64,000 nucleotides of DNA from Ignavibacteria bacterium (GTDB lineage Bacteria; Bacteroidota; Ignavibacteria; Tepidaquicellales; Tepidaquicellaceae): positions 1 to 64,000 of the forward strand of contig JAQTLX010000008.1 of the NCBI GenBank assembly GCA_028714695.1, in the 5' to 3' direction. Below, in pieces: positions 55,294-62,841 of this stretch. A program made the translations under genes and the position numbers. The notes under the pieces were generated by a model. That model had not been told where the DNA came from. It saw nothing but the letters and a program-made list of their open reading frames with translations, and did not search any database. The first letter of the stretch is position 1, and every line of letters starts with the position of its first letter.

Positions 55294-55486
55294 GAGCCGT
55301 AGTTGTTTTGGTTAGAACGCCTGACTGTCACTACGGAGAGTCGTCCCGAAAATTCGGGAAGTCTCGTCTCAAAGTTCAAAAATAAATATGGAGCCGTAGT
55401 TGTTTTGGTTAGAACGCCTGACTGTCACTACGGAGAGTCGTCCCGAAAATTCGGGAAGTCTCGTCTCAAAGTTCAAAAATAAATAT
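55294..55486 (+). repeat. Two tandem pseudo-tRNA-Asp units of 97 bp
   Basis: Units at 55294-55390 and 55391-55487 begin GAGCCGTAGTTGTTTTGGTTA and run like tRNA-Asp through the anticodon arm (CGCCTGACTGTCAC). They then differ: the anticodon stem is TACGG instead of TCAGG, and the T-arm is replaced by TCCCGAAAATTCGGGA (55344-55359 and 55441-55456). They end in AAGTCTCGTC, then AAAGTTCAAAAATAAATATG, which leads into the next unit and finally the true tRNA. They cannot fold as tRNA. Confidence 0.85.
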
Positions 55487-55561
55487 GGAGCCGTAGTTCA
55501 GTTTGGTTAGAACGCCTGACTGTCACTCAGGAGGTCGCGAGTTCGAGTCTCGTCGGTTCCG
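55487..55561 (+). tRNA. tRNA-Asp (GTC)
   Basis: A complete cloverleaf of 75 nt: acceptor GGAGCCG/CGGTTCC, D-stem GTTC/GAAC, anticodon stem CCTGA/TCAGG with loop CTGTCAC (anticodon GTC), variable AGGTC, T-stem GCGAG/CTCGT with loop TTCGAGT, discriminator G at 55561. CCA is not encoded. A terminator hairpin follows. It is the only intact copy in the window among many fragments. Confidence 0.93.
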
Positions 55562-55562
55562 C

Positions 55563-55592
55563 AAAATGCCGGGTCATAAGCCCGGCATTTTT
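55563..55592 (+). terminator. Terminator of tRNA-Asp, later copied with the element
   Basis: AAAATGCCGGG pairs with CCCGGCATTTTT around a seven-base loop. Four related copies follow, at about 55678, 55998, 56113 and 56462, each after a tRNA 3'-end fragment. So the hairpin is part of the duplicated segment. Confidence 0.85.
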
Positions 55593-55628
55593 CATTTAAA
55601 ATAATTTTTTAAACCCGGGAATTATAGA

Positions 55629-55679
55629 GACTGACACATAGGTCGTCCCGACTAGTCGGGAAGTCTCGTCGGTTCCGCA
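55629..55679 (+). pseudogene. Degenerate tRNA-Asp 3' half
   Basis: GACTGACACATAGGTCG corresponds to GACTGTCACTCAGGAGGTCG of the tRNA. It is followed by the palindrome TCCCGACTAGTCGGGA (55646-55661), then AGTCTCGTCGGTTCCGC, which is the exact 3' end of the tRNA. It lacks the 5' half. The same fragment recurs at 56064-56114. Confidence 0.8.
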
Positions 55680-55713
55680 AAATGCCGGGTCAAAAACCCG
55701 GCATTTTTTATAT

Positions 55714-55974
55714 ATGCCGTTTTATACTTACATACTAAAAAGTAAAATAAAAGATAAATATTATATAGGATCTTGCGAAGATTTAAGTCTAAGATTAGAA
55801 AGACACAATTCAGGTAATAGCCGCTCAACTAAAGGATATCTTCCATGGGAAGTTGTATATTCGGAAGAATATCAAACTAAATCGGAAGCATTAAAAAGGG
55901 AATATTATATAAAACGTCAAAAAAGCAAAGACTTTATTAAAAGACTGATAAACTCAGGAGGTCGTCCCGACTAG
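55714..55974 (+). CDS. GIY-YIG nuclease, tandem copy 1
   Basis: An 86-residue single-domain GIY-YIG protein: FYTYILKSKIKDKYYIGSC holds the two signature strands, LSLRLERHN the arginine, EALKREYYIKRQKS the glutamate-bearing helix. The last residues (NSGGRPD and stop) are translated from tRNA-derived bases (ACTCAGGAGGTCG) and from the palindrome, whose centre supplies the TAG. Without the palindrome the frame would run on through the tRNA 3' half. There is no ribosome binding site and a terminator lies just upstream, so expression may be low. Presumed role: endonuclease that promotes copying of its own element (inference). Confidence 0.75.
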   Translation: MPFYTYILKSKIKDKYYIGSCEDLSLRLERHNSGNSRSTKGYLPWEVVYSEEYQTKSEALKREYYIKRQKSKDFIKRLINSGGRPD

Positions 55975-56148
55975 TCGGGAAGTCTCGTCGGTTCCGCAAA
56001 ATGCCGGGTCATAAGCCCGGCATTTTTCATTTAAAATAATTTTTTAAACCCGGGAATTATAGAGACTGACACATAGGTCGTCCCGACTAGTCGGGAAGTC
56101 TCGTCGGTTCCGCAAAATGCCGGGTCAAAAACCCGGCATTTTTTATAT

Positions 56149-56409
56149 ATGCCGTTTTATACTTACATACTAAAAAGTAAAATAAAAGATAAATATTATA
56201 TAGGATCTTGCGAAGATTTAAGTCTAAGATTAGAAAGACACAATTCAGGTAATAGCCGCTCAACTAAAGGATATCTTCCATGGGAAGTTGTATATTCGGA
56301 AGAATATCAAACTAAATCGGAAGCATTAAAAAGGGAATATTATATAAAACGTCAAAAAAGCAAAGACTTTATTAAAAGACTGATAAACTCAGGAGGTCGT
56401 CCCGACTAG
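56149..56409 (+). CDS. GIY-YIG nuclease, tandem copy 2 (identical)
   Basis: The protein is identical to copy 1 over all 86 residues, and the surrounding DNA is essentially identical too, so this is a very recent duplication. It again ends in tRNA-derived bases and the palindrome. After this copy the junction is more altered: a second palindrome TCCCGATATATCGGAA (56414-56429) and CACTGACTGCGGCAGGTAGG precede the next terminator. Confidence 0.75.
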   Translation: MPFYTYILKSKIKDKYYIGSCEDLSLRLERHNSGNSRSTKGYLPWEVVYSEEYQTKSEALKREYYIKRQKSKDFIKRLINSGGRPD

Positions 56410-56497
56410 TCGGTCCCGATATATCGGAATCGTCGGTTCACTGACTGCGGCAGGTAGGCGCAAAACGCCGGGTCAAAAACCCGGCATTTTTTATATA

Positions 56498-56607
56498 TGC
56501 CGTTTTATACTTACATACTAAAAAGTAAAATAAAAGATAAATAGTATATAGAATCTTGCGAAGATTTAAGTCTAAGATTAGAAAGACACAATTCAGGTAA
56601 TAGCCGC
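56498..56607 (+). pseudogene. Truncated third GIY-YIG copy
   Basis: The first 36 or so codons of the same gene (ATGCCGTTTTATACTTACAT to AATAGCCGC) are present with two base changes (TAGTATATAGAATC instead of TATTATATAGGATC), then homology stops at CATCTTTTAATAAG. The rest, with the catalytic glutamate, is lost. Confidence 0.85.
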
Positions 56608-56681
56608 CATCTTTTAATAAGTTGCTGTGAAATTTAAATCCGTCATTCGGTTCAAATGAACCTTATCTCAAACGGATGAAC

Positions 56682-57566
56682 TTACTCAAGGAACTTCATG
56701 TCTTCTTCGCTTAATTCTATCTCGGTGGATTTTAAATTCTCTTCAAAATGCTTTAATGAAGAAGTGCCGGGTATTGGCAAAATCCACGGAGAACGATGCA
56801 GTAACCATGCTAAGTTTATTTGTGCATCGGTAGCGTTATATTTCTCGGCAATAATTGAAATCCTTTCATCTTTCTTGGGTATCGATAAAAATAAAGAGAA
56901 GAATGGCAATAATGGTATTTTACTTTGCTCACACATTGCAAGCACTTCTTCTCCTCCCCTGGTTTCATCTGCCGTCATTAAATTTAATGTTGTGCGCTGG
57001 CTGTGTCCATACAAATTTTCAACCGTGACAATATTTCCCATAGTCATTGCTATTTGCAATTCTTCAGGTGTGACGTTACTAACTCCTATATGTAAAATCT
57101 TTCCTTCTTTCTGCATTTCAAACATTGCCTGCATGGATTCTTTAAACGGTACATCGCTGCCGGCTAATACCCTGAAATGAACGAGTGCTATCTGTTCCAA
57201 TTTAAGAGTACGCAAATTCTTATCAATGCTGCTTTGTAAATTTTCCGGACGATTAAACGGAATCCAACTTTTATCCGGTTTCCTCGCTCCTCCCACTTTA
57301 GTGCATATCACAAGATCCTTAGGATATGGATAAAGCGCTTCTGCTATCAGCCTGTTTGTTACATCATCTCCATAGTAATCGGCTGTATCTATCAAGTTGA
57401 TGCCGCTTTTAACGCATTGTTTTAATATTTGCAAAGCCTCGCCGCGGTCCGCAGGTTCACCCCAAATTCCCTCACCGGTCAGATGCATTGTGCCGTATCC
57501 GAAACGTCTAACTTTTAAAGGATTAATACTTTCTTCCGCAATTATAATTTCTTCTGTTTCCCTCAA
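56682..57566 (-). CDS. Aldo/keto reductase
   Basis: A 294-residue NADPH-dependent oxidoreductase of the AKR superfamily. The catalytic tetrad is visible: Asp and Tyr in LIDTADYYGDD, Lys in VICTKVGG, His in ALVHFRVLA. The C-terminal cofactor loop PIPGTSSLKHFEENL is typical. The substrate is unknown; members reduce aldehydes and ketones. It begins an accessory cluster of reductases on the minus strand, 190 bp from the next. Confidence 0.88.
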   Translation of the reverse strand: MRETEEIIIAEESINPLKVRRFGYGTMHLTGEGIWGEPADRGEALQILKQCVKSGINLIDTADYYGDDVTNRLIAEALYPYPKDLVICTKVGGARKPDKSWIPFNRPENLQSSIDKNLRTLKLEQIALVHFRVLAGSDVPFKESMQAMFEMQKEGKILHIGVSNVTPEELQIAMTMGNIVTVENLYGHSQRTTLNLMTADETRGGEEVLAMCEQSKIPLLPFFSLFLSIPKKDERISIIAEKYNATDAQINLAWLLHRSPWILPIPGTSSLKHFEENLKSTEIELSEEDMKFLE

Positions 57567-57756
57567 ATTGATTTTATTTATATTTAATTAATGGTCGTTT
57601 ATTTATAAAACATAGATAAGGCATTTAGAATTCACGCGGCACTAAACAACGAATGTCCATCTATGATTCTTGCCCGAATGTGAATTCTCAATTTCTAAGT
57701 TCTGTATTCATTTGATATCTTATCCTGTTAAAATGTTGTAAGTTATACTGAAAAAT

Positions 57757-58473
57757 TTACCAGGGGACTTCCCCTGCATCATCAAAAAATCCTCCGGTCG
57801 GTCCATTTTTGTCCAATGTCGCAAGCCTTACGATTACTACTGCTGCTTGTTGGACAGTCCGTATGCCTTTACCACCGTTCATTTCCGTTGCCGTAAAACC
57901 AGGGGCGGCTGAGTTGATTTTAAGAGGCGTCTCTTTGAATTCTCTTGCAAATTGTATTGTAAGTGCATTTAAGGCTGTTTTAGAACTGTTATAAGCGAGT
58001 TGGAGTAAGCTTGTAGAATTCAAATTACCGTTTCTTGACAAAGATCCTTGCCCGCTTGATACATTAACAATCCTCCCGCCTTCAGTTGATTTATTAAGTA
58101 ATGGTAACATCGTTTTGGTCACTGCAAATACACCGAAAAAATTTGTATCAAAGGTTTGTTTCAACGCAGAAAGATCAATCTGACTTGGTGGTATTCCATT
58201 ATCCATATAAATACCCGAATTATTTATTAATGCATCAAGCGAACCGTATTCCTTTTCAATAAATCCGGCCGCGGTTCTTATTGTTTCTATATTCGTAACG
58301 TCCAGTAAAATAAATTTCGCGTTTATATCTTCATCTTTTAATATAATCTCGGCATATCTGCCTCTTACTTCATTCCTTGAACCAAGAAGAACCATATAGC
58401 CGATTCTCCCCAACTGCCTTGCTGTTTCGAAACCAATTCCTTTGTTTGCTCCTGTGATTAAAACAGTTTTCAT
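57757..58473 (-). CDS. Short-chain dehydrogenase/reductase
   Basis: A 238-residue SDR. The NAD(P)-binding motif is TGANKGIGFE at residues 7-16, then NNSGIY (NNAG-type), VNVSSGQGS with the catalytic Ser, and YNSSKTALN with Tyr and Lys of the active site. The C-terminus (GPTGGFFDDAGEVPW) closely matches the end of the SDR at 59527, so they belong to the same subfamily. It lies 22 bp downstream of the NmrA-like gene and is likely co-transcribed. Confidence 0.88.
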   Translation of the reverse strand: MKTVLITGANKGIGFETARQLGRIGYMVLLGSRNEVRGRYAEIILKDEDINAKFILLDVTNIETIRTAAGFIEKEYGSLDALINNSGIYMDNGIPPSQIDLSALKQTFDTNFFGVFAVTKTMLPLLNKSTEGGRIVNVSSGQGSLSRNGNLNSTSLLQLAYNSSKTALNALTIQFAREFKETPLKINSAAPGFTATEMNGGKGIRTVQQAAVVIVRLATLDKNGPTGGFFDDAGEVPW

Positions 58474-58495
58474 ATCTTATACTAAAATTTGTAAT

Positions 58496-59398
58496 TTATT
58501 GCTGATTATATACAACAGCAAATTCTTTTGCAAAATCTTTCAGTTTTATTTTTCCTAATATTGGCTTGTTACGATTATAATCTTCGTACAAAATTCCGTT
58601 TCGTCCGCTTGCATTCATTTCCACAAAACCTTTGGCAACTTGCGGAGCCATGCCGGATGCTATCATACCGTTAAGCATTTGCTCATCAGAAATAACGAGC
58701 CATCTCAAATCCGGTTTACCGATAGCTTCGCCTAATATTTTTACTAATTCGTTGGGTGAAACTTCATCGCTCGCTATATACCGAACTGTTCTGCCGTTAA
58801 AAGGTTTTTCAATTTCTTCTGCTATAACGGACGCAATATCCAAAGGTGAAACCCAGGGATCTTTTTCATCGCCGCCATAGTTTTGAATGATGGCGCCTTG
58901 TGTTTTTATGGTTTGTATGAAAGCAAACATATTGTAGTAAAAACCGACTGGACGCATAAATTTAATGGAAACATCTTTCGGCAGTTGCTTCAAAATGGTT
59001 CCCGTATTGTAATGAAAAGCAAGATTTCCATTACCTTTGTCTGTGTGGGCGCCTATACTGCTGAGATGAACCACGCGCTTTACACCCGATCGTTCGAGAG
59101 ATTGTTTGTAATTATTGCCAATCTTGTTAATAGCATCAATGATGTCAAAATTTTGGTCAAAGAAACTGCTAACGTCAAGAGCTTCCATAACATAAACTAT
59201 CTCGGCGCCTTTGAAAGCCTCCGTTAGAAAATCAGCGTCTTCCATTGTTCCAATGGCAGCCTTAGCGCCAAGTGCCTCAATATCTTTTTGTCTTTTGGTC
59301 TTACTGCTGATGACCGTGACCGAATGACCCTTGCTAACCAATTCTTCGGTAAGCGGCTTGCTGATGTTTCCTAACGAACCTGTTACTGTAATTTTCAT
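58496..59398 (-). CDS. NmrA-like NAD(P)-binding protein
   Basis: A 300-residue atypical SDR of the NmrA/quinone reductase type. The nucleotide-binding loop reads TGSLGNISKPL (GxxGxxG-like). VHLSSIGAHTDKGN and FMRPVGFYYNMF are family blocks; the catalytic tyrosine of classical SDRs is not obvious. Relatives act as redox sensors or NADPH-dependent reductases. A deleted paralogue lies at 60328-60564. Confidence 0.82.
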   Translation of the reverse strand: MKITVTGSLGNISKPLTEELVSKGHSVTVISSKTKRQKDIEALGAKAAIGTMEDADFLTEAFKGAEIVYVMEALDVSSFFDQNFDIIDAINKIGNNYKQSLERSGVKRVVHLSSIGAHTDKGNGNLAFHYNTGTILKQLPKDVSIKFMRPVGFYYNMFAFIQTIKTQGAIIQNYGGDEKDPWVSPLDIASVIAEEIEKPFNGRTVRYIASDEVSPNELVKILGEAIGKPDLRWLVISDEQMLNGMIASGMAPQVAKGFVEMNASGRNGILYEDYNRNKPILGKIKLKDFAKEFAVVYNQQ

Positions 59399-59526
59399 AA
59401 TTCTATTCTTTATAATTTGCTTAAGTTTTGATTTTAGTCCATTTACAAAATCCGTCTGTCTTGCTTTGTCCGGTCCTGCATTTCTTTTGTGTTGCCAATC
59501 GTTGAAAAACGTGCTGCTGTTTCATA

Positions 59527-60294
59527 TCACCACGGGATATTTACGTTTTCCCACATCGTGTAGGTACCTGTCGGTCCATCGGGACCAAGAAGCGCGACTC
59601 GCACTACTTCACGCGAGCCTTCCGCTACGGATTCCGTACCCTCATATCCATTAAGATTCGTCCTGGTGTAGGCAGGAGAAACTAAATTTACTTTGATACC
59701 GGTCGACTCCAGTTCTGTCATCATGGCCACCGTAATGGCGTTGAGAGCTGTCTTGGACGCAGAGTAAACAGGATCGAAGATTTTGTGGTATGGAGAAGCG
59801 GGATCCGACGTCATTGTCAGCGAGCCTAAGCCGCTCGTTACGTTGACGATGCGTGCGTCAGAAGATTTGCGCAGAAGCGGCAACATCGCCTGGTATACAG
59901 AAAGGACACCGAACACATTAGTTTCCCACACAGTACGAACTTCATCGAGAGACACTTTGCTGGCAAGAGTTAACTGATGGTACTCCTGAAGGGACAAATT
60001 GCCCTTACTTGTATTTGATATCGCCGCGTTTTGGACGAGAACATCAAGGTGTCCAAATTCTTTGCGAATATGCTCTGTAGCATCTGAAATCGATGCCTGA
60101 TCCGTCACGTCAAGGTGGAGCGCATGAACTCCTTTACCAATCTCTCTTGCCGCAGTCTCGCCGCGCTCAAGATTGCGCGATCCAAGTAGCACTGTGAAAC
60201 CTTGCGCAGCGAGTTCTTTAACCACTTGAAAACCTACTCCTTGATTCGCTCCCGTAACTAAGGCAATGCGCTTATTATTTTCTATTGTTGCCAT
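59527..60294 (-). CDS. Short-chain dehydrogenase/reductase, GC-richer
   Basis: A 255-residue SDR with TGANQGVGFQ (cofactor site), VQNAAIS (NAG-type), VNVTSGLGS (catalytic Ser) and YSASKTALN (Tyr/Lys). Its end GPTGTYTMWENVNIPW parallels the SDR at 57757. The gene is clearly richer in G and C than neighbours (some 60-base stretches reach about 60% compared with about 25-35% nearby), which suggests recent acquisition. It is 128 bp from the NmrA-like gene. Confidence 0.88.
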   Translation of the reverse strand: MATIENNKRIALVTGANQGVGFQVVKELAAQGFTVLLGSRNLERGETAAREIGKGVHALHLDVTDQASISDATEHIRKEFGHLDVLVQNAAISNTSKGNLSLQEYHQLTLASKVSLDEVRTVWETNVFGVLSVYQAMLPLLRKSSDARIVNVTSGLGSLTMTSDPASPYHKIFDPVYSASKTALNAITVAMMTELESTGIKVNLVSPAYTRTNLNGYEGTESVAEGSREVVRVALLGPDGPTGTYTMWENVNIPW

Positions 60295-60327
60295 TTCTAT
60301 AAATTTTAACGTTAATTTGGTTGATTC

Positions 60328-60564
60328 TAAATAAATTTTATTTTTGTTTGTGAAACCGCAAATTCCTTAATAAAATCGGTCAGTTTAAATTTGCTCATTT
60401 TGGGGTTGTTTTGAAGAAAAATTGCGGGATGTTAATCCTCTATGCAGTGTTTTTTCTCTATCTGCTTTACTACTGATTACCTTTATCGAATGTTCATTTT
60501 GCACTATCTCATTTTTTAACTTCTTGCTGTTGTTATCTGTCGGACCTGTTACTAAAATTTTCAT
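60328..60564 (-). pseudogene. NmrA-like gene with a large internal deletion
   Basis: The 5' part from ATG at 60564 (MKILVTGPTDNNSKKL, then SIKVISSKADREK) matches the N-terminus of the NmrA-like protein at 58496 (MKITVTGSLGNISKPL, SVTVISSKTKRQK). In another frame, 60330-60405 encodes KFKLTDFIKEFAVSQ, matching KIKLKDFAKEFAVVY at its C-terminus. About 600-700 bp of the middle are missing. So this is a decayed paralogue. Confidence 0.8.
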
Positions 60565-60719
60565 TATATGGTATTTCAATTATCAGAAGGAACAATTATT
60601 TGATTTTTAAAATTCATATAGGTCAAAAAAGAGAAATTTTAGATAGAAAGATTTGTCCTTCAACCTGCTGATTATAAATCTCCTTTGAAAATATAAACTT
60701 TTAACTAAGTCCGCAGTTT

Positions 60720-60966
60720 ACGCTACAGTACCAAAAGAGAAACTGAGCTTTGCAACAACAGCAATCAATATCGTATAAAGGCTTGGTGGATCATTTATGA
60801 CAACTGCGTTGGCGGTCATTGTCACGATTTCCGGAGAGATTCACTCCGATTCAATTTTTTATCCATTTTAATTCCTTTTATTGCATTGATTGTTTTCCAA
60901 TTGGTTTTGATTGGATTTACGAGCCGTCATCTTGTTCGCATATATAAAGAAACAATGCCTGCTTAA
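60720..60966 (+). pseudogene. Remnant of an MFS drug-efflux permease C-terminus
   Basis: In one frame VPKEKLSFATTAINIV, stop, RLGGSFMTTALAVIVTIS resembles the second-half of EmrB/QacA-type transporters (ATAxxNxxQRLGGxxGTA). In another frame PFIALIVFQLVLIGFTSRHLVRIYKE and a stop follow. At least one nonsense codon and a frameshift are needed, and the N-terminal 350 residues are missing. The following stretch, 60967-61426, has no gene; a tRNA-like CAGGAG...AGTC remnant with palindrome lies at 61276-61306. Confidence 0.5.
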
Positions 60967-61426
60967 TGGAGAAAGTTAATATATAATTATTAATTAATTA
61001 AATTATAAGACTCTGAAATGGATTTATCCCGATTCATATTTTATCGGCGGTTTATTTCTTCCAAACTCTATTTTCTATGTAATGAGTGGAGTAATGGGCC
61101 GAGCATTCCAAATCTAGTAAGCCTTAACTTTAAATGTTCGATTAATAAACTTAGTTTGTTGGGTGAATACAAAGGTTACCGGGTCCGTTAAAAGAAAATT
61201 CCACCCTGAAAGTGCGCCTATATTATTGTTTTATAAGTAATTCGAAATTTGTAAATTTTCCTGAGGTTCCTGTATTCAGGAGTCCGTTCCGCCTAATCGG
61301 GAAGTCTTGACAGTTACATATCTCCGATCGAAACAGATGCTTGGAATTATTTTGTAAAATTTATATATATTTTTAAAATATTTTCTTCCGAAGATCGTCT
61401 AACCTATTGTAGGCATTCTTTAACTG

Positions 61427-62005
61427 ATGATCTCTTTAATGACATATAACTTGGAACAAAAAAATAATATTTCGGAAATATTCAGATATTATTCTAATCG
61501 ATTAAAAGGATTTATACGGAATCGTGTAAAAGACACAGAGGATGCCGATGATATTCTTCAGGATGTTTTCTATCGACTGATAGAAACGGATAAATTATTG
61601 AAACCTATTGAAAATCTATCCGCATGGCTCTTTACAGTAGCAAGAAACCGGATAACTGACTTTTATCGAAAAAAGAAGACTGAGTCAACATCCGACTCAT
61701 TTTATTACGATAGTGAAGAAGATTATATTTCCGAAATAGCGGACTTGTTTCACGAAAATGAAGATACTCCTGAAACCCGGTATCTGCAATCCTTGGTTTG
61801 GGTTGAACTCGAAAAAGCGCTGGATGAACTTCCCGAAAATCAACGCTCCGTTTTTGAAATGCATGAATTACAAGGCATCTCATTTAAAGATATTGCTGAA
61901 ATAACAGGAGAAACAATAAATACTCTTATCTCACGTAAAAGATATGCAGTACTGTATTTGCGTGAGCGTTTAAATACTTTGTATAACGAATTAATAAACT
62001 ATTAA
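61427..62005 (+). CDS. ECF-family RNA polymerase sigma factor
   Basis: A 192-residue sigma-70 of the ECF type. Region 2 holds RYYSNRLKGFIRNRVKDTED ADDILQDVFYRL and AWLFTVARNRITDFYRKKK; region 4 holds LPENQRSVFEMHELQGISF and the helix-turn-helix AEITGETINTLISRKRYAV. The start may be the fifth codon (61439). The next gene, 10 bp downstream, is a small membrane protein that may be its partner. No classical anti-sigma factor with a zinc motif is present. Confidence 0.88.
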   Translation: MISLMTYNLEQKNNISEIFRYYSNRLKGFIRNRVKDTEDADDILQDVFYRLIETDKLLKPIENLSAWLFTVARNRITDFYRKKKTESTSDSFYYDSEEDYISEIADLFHENEDTPETRYLQSLVWVELEKALDELPENQRSVFEMHELQGISFKDIAEITGETINTLISRKRYAVLYLRERLNTLYNELINY

Positions 62006-62015
62006 AATAATAATT

Positions 62016-62372
62016 ATGAGACCATTTAGCGGAAGAAATAGATTCTTTTTTGTTCCTATGTTTTTGATTGCAATTGCAGGTTTCAGCGCTATAACAATGT
62101 TACTATGGAACGCTATCATACCCGATATTTTTCATTTGCCGGCATTATCTTTTTGGCAGACCGCCGGATTATTAATTCTTTCCCGTCTGCTTTTTGGGTT
62201 TAAAATACCAAAGCACAGTCATCACAATCGTCACGTTGATTTACGTGAAAAATGGGAACACATGAACGAGCAAGAACGAAATGAATTTAGAAACCAATGG
62301 AAAGAACATAGGTCTTGGTGGACCAAAACAAAAAACGATAACGTCAATCAACAAAATGAAGAAAATAAGTAA
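62016..62372 (+). CDS. Small membrane protein linked to the ECF sigma factor
   Basis: A 118-residue protein with two membrane helices (residues 9-31 and 44-66) and a hydrophilic tail rich in H, E, N and W (HVDLREKWEHMNEQERNEFR, then NQWKEHRSW). The pattern, two helices and an E-R-x-x-F-R-x-x-W tail, is common directly after ECF sigma genes in Bacteroidota. It may regulate the sigma factor at the membrane. Function not established. Confidence 0.65.
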   Translation: MRPFSGRNRFFFVPMFLIAIAGFSAITMLLWNAIIPDIFHLPALSFWQTAGLLILSRLLFGFKIPKHSHHNRHVDLREKWEHMNEQERNEFRNQWKEHRSWWTKTKNDNVNQQNEENK

Positions 62373-62403
62373 TATTTAGTCTATAATTATATCATAAAAA
62401 ACT

Positions 62404-62541
62404 ATGAGCAAAAAGTCGGGTTCACCGTCTACTAATAAAAAGTCTGATAAAAATTACAATTTGCCGGACATTATAGCATCCTCAATAATTATTTTCGTAA
62501 TGGGGATGTACTTTTTTGAACCTTCCGGGAAAAACAAATGA
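62404..62541 (+). CDS. 45-residue membrane peptide
   Basis: A short frame beginning MSKKSGSPSTNKKSDKN, with a single membrane segment (DIIASSIIIFVMGMYFF) and ending EPSGKNK. It is 31 bp from the previous gene and 6 bp from the next, so it fits a co-transcribed unit. The lysine-rich N-terminus suggests an inside orientation. No family is recognised. Confidence 0.5.
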   Translation: MSKKSGSPSTNKKSDKNYNLPDIIASSIIIFVMGMYFFEPSGKNK

Positions 62542-62547
62542 ACAATT

Positions 62548-62841
62548 ATGAATAAGAAACAATCGCTAAATATCATACGGGAGGGACCTTTATTGAAAAC
62601 GCAATTACTAAACCGGAAGCAAGTAACAAGTGTATTTGTTTTTAAAACCTCTGTCCGCAATCAATCCGATATATCAAAATTAAGGCAGCAACTCAATAGA
62701 GTCATTAAATACGGTAAATGGAACTTCGATCTGGAGGATTGCGACAATATATTGCGTATCGAAGGTACTTCTGTTAATACAAATGCAGTAATCCGCCTGC
62801 TTAACCAATCTGGCTTTGAATGTTTAGAGTTGGAGGATTGA
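62548..62841 (+). CDS. HMA-like small protein without the CxxC metal site
   Basis: A 97-residue protein; from about residue 28 (SVFVFKTSVRNQSDISKLR, then WNFDLEDCDNILRIEG and VIRLLNQSGFECLELED) it has the beta-alpha-beta-beta-alpha-beta arrangement of heavy-metal-associated domains. The CxxC motif at the usual loop is absent (RNQS); a single Cys in LEDCD and another in FECLE remain. Similar proteins are common in Bacteroidota as uncharacterised proteins. The last gene of the ECF cluster. The following stretch, 62842-63254, has no gene. Confidence 0.6.
   Translation: MNKKQSLNIIREGPLLKTQLLNRKQVTSVFVFKTSVRNQSDISKLRQQLNRVIKYGKWNFDLEDCDNILRIEGTSVNTNAVIRLLNQSGFECLELED

Larger units (their letters stand above)
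55525..56386 (+). mobile_element. tRNA-Asp-associated GIY-YIG mini-element, two full tandem units
   Basis: From the anticodon arm of the true tRNA (ACTCAGGAGGTCG at 55525) the segment is repeated from 55952 and again begins at 56387 (periods 427 and 435 bp; the 8-bp difference is the palindrome replacing the T-arm). Each unit holds: tRNA 3' half, terminator, a second degenerate 3' half (55629-55679 and 56064-56114), terminator, then a GIY-YIG gene whose 3' end runs into the next 3' half. The layout is what insertion into the tRNA with supply of a new 3' half would give. No terminal inverted repeats or integrase are present. Confidence 0.6.

Noticed and set aside
55244-55300. A promoter for tRNA-Asp (TTGATA, 17 bases, TTATGT)
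   Set aside because: The -10 match is weak, and transcripts from here would first pass through the pseudo-tRNA units; not strong enough to list as a feature.
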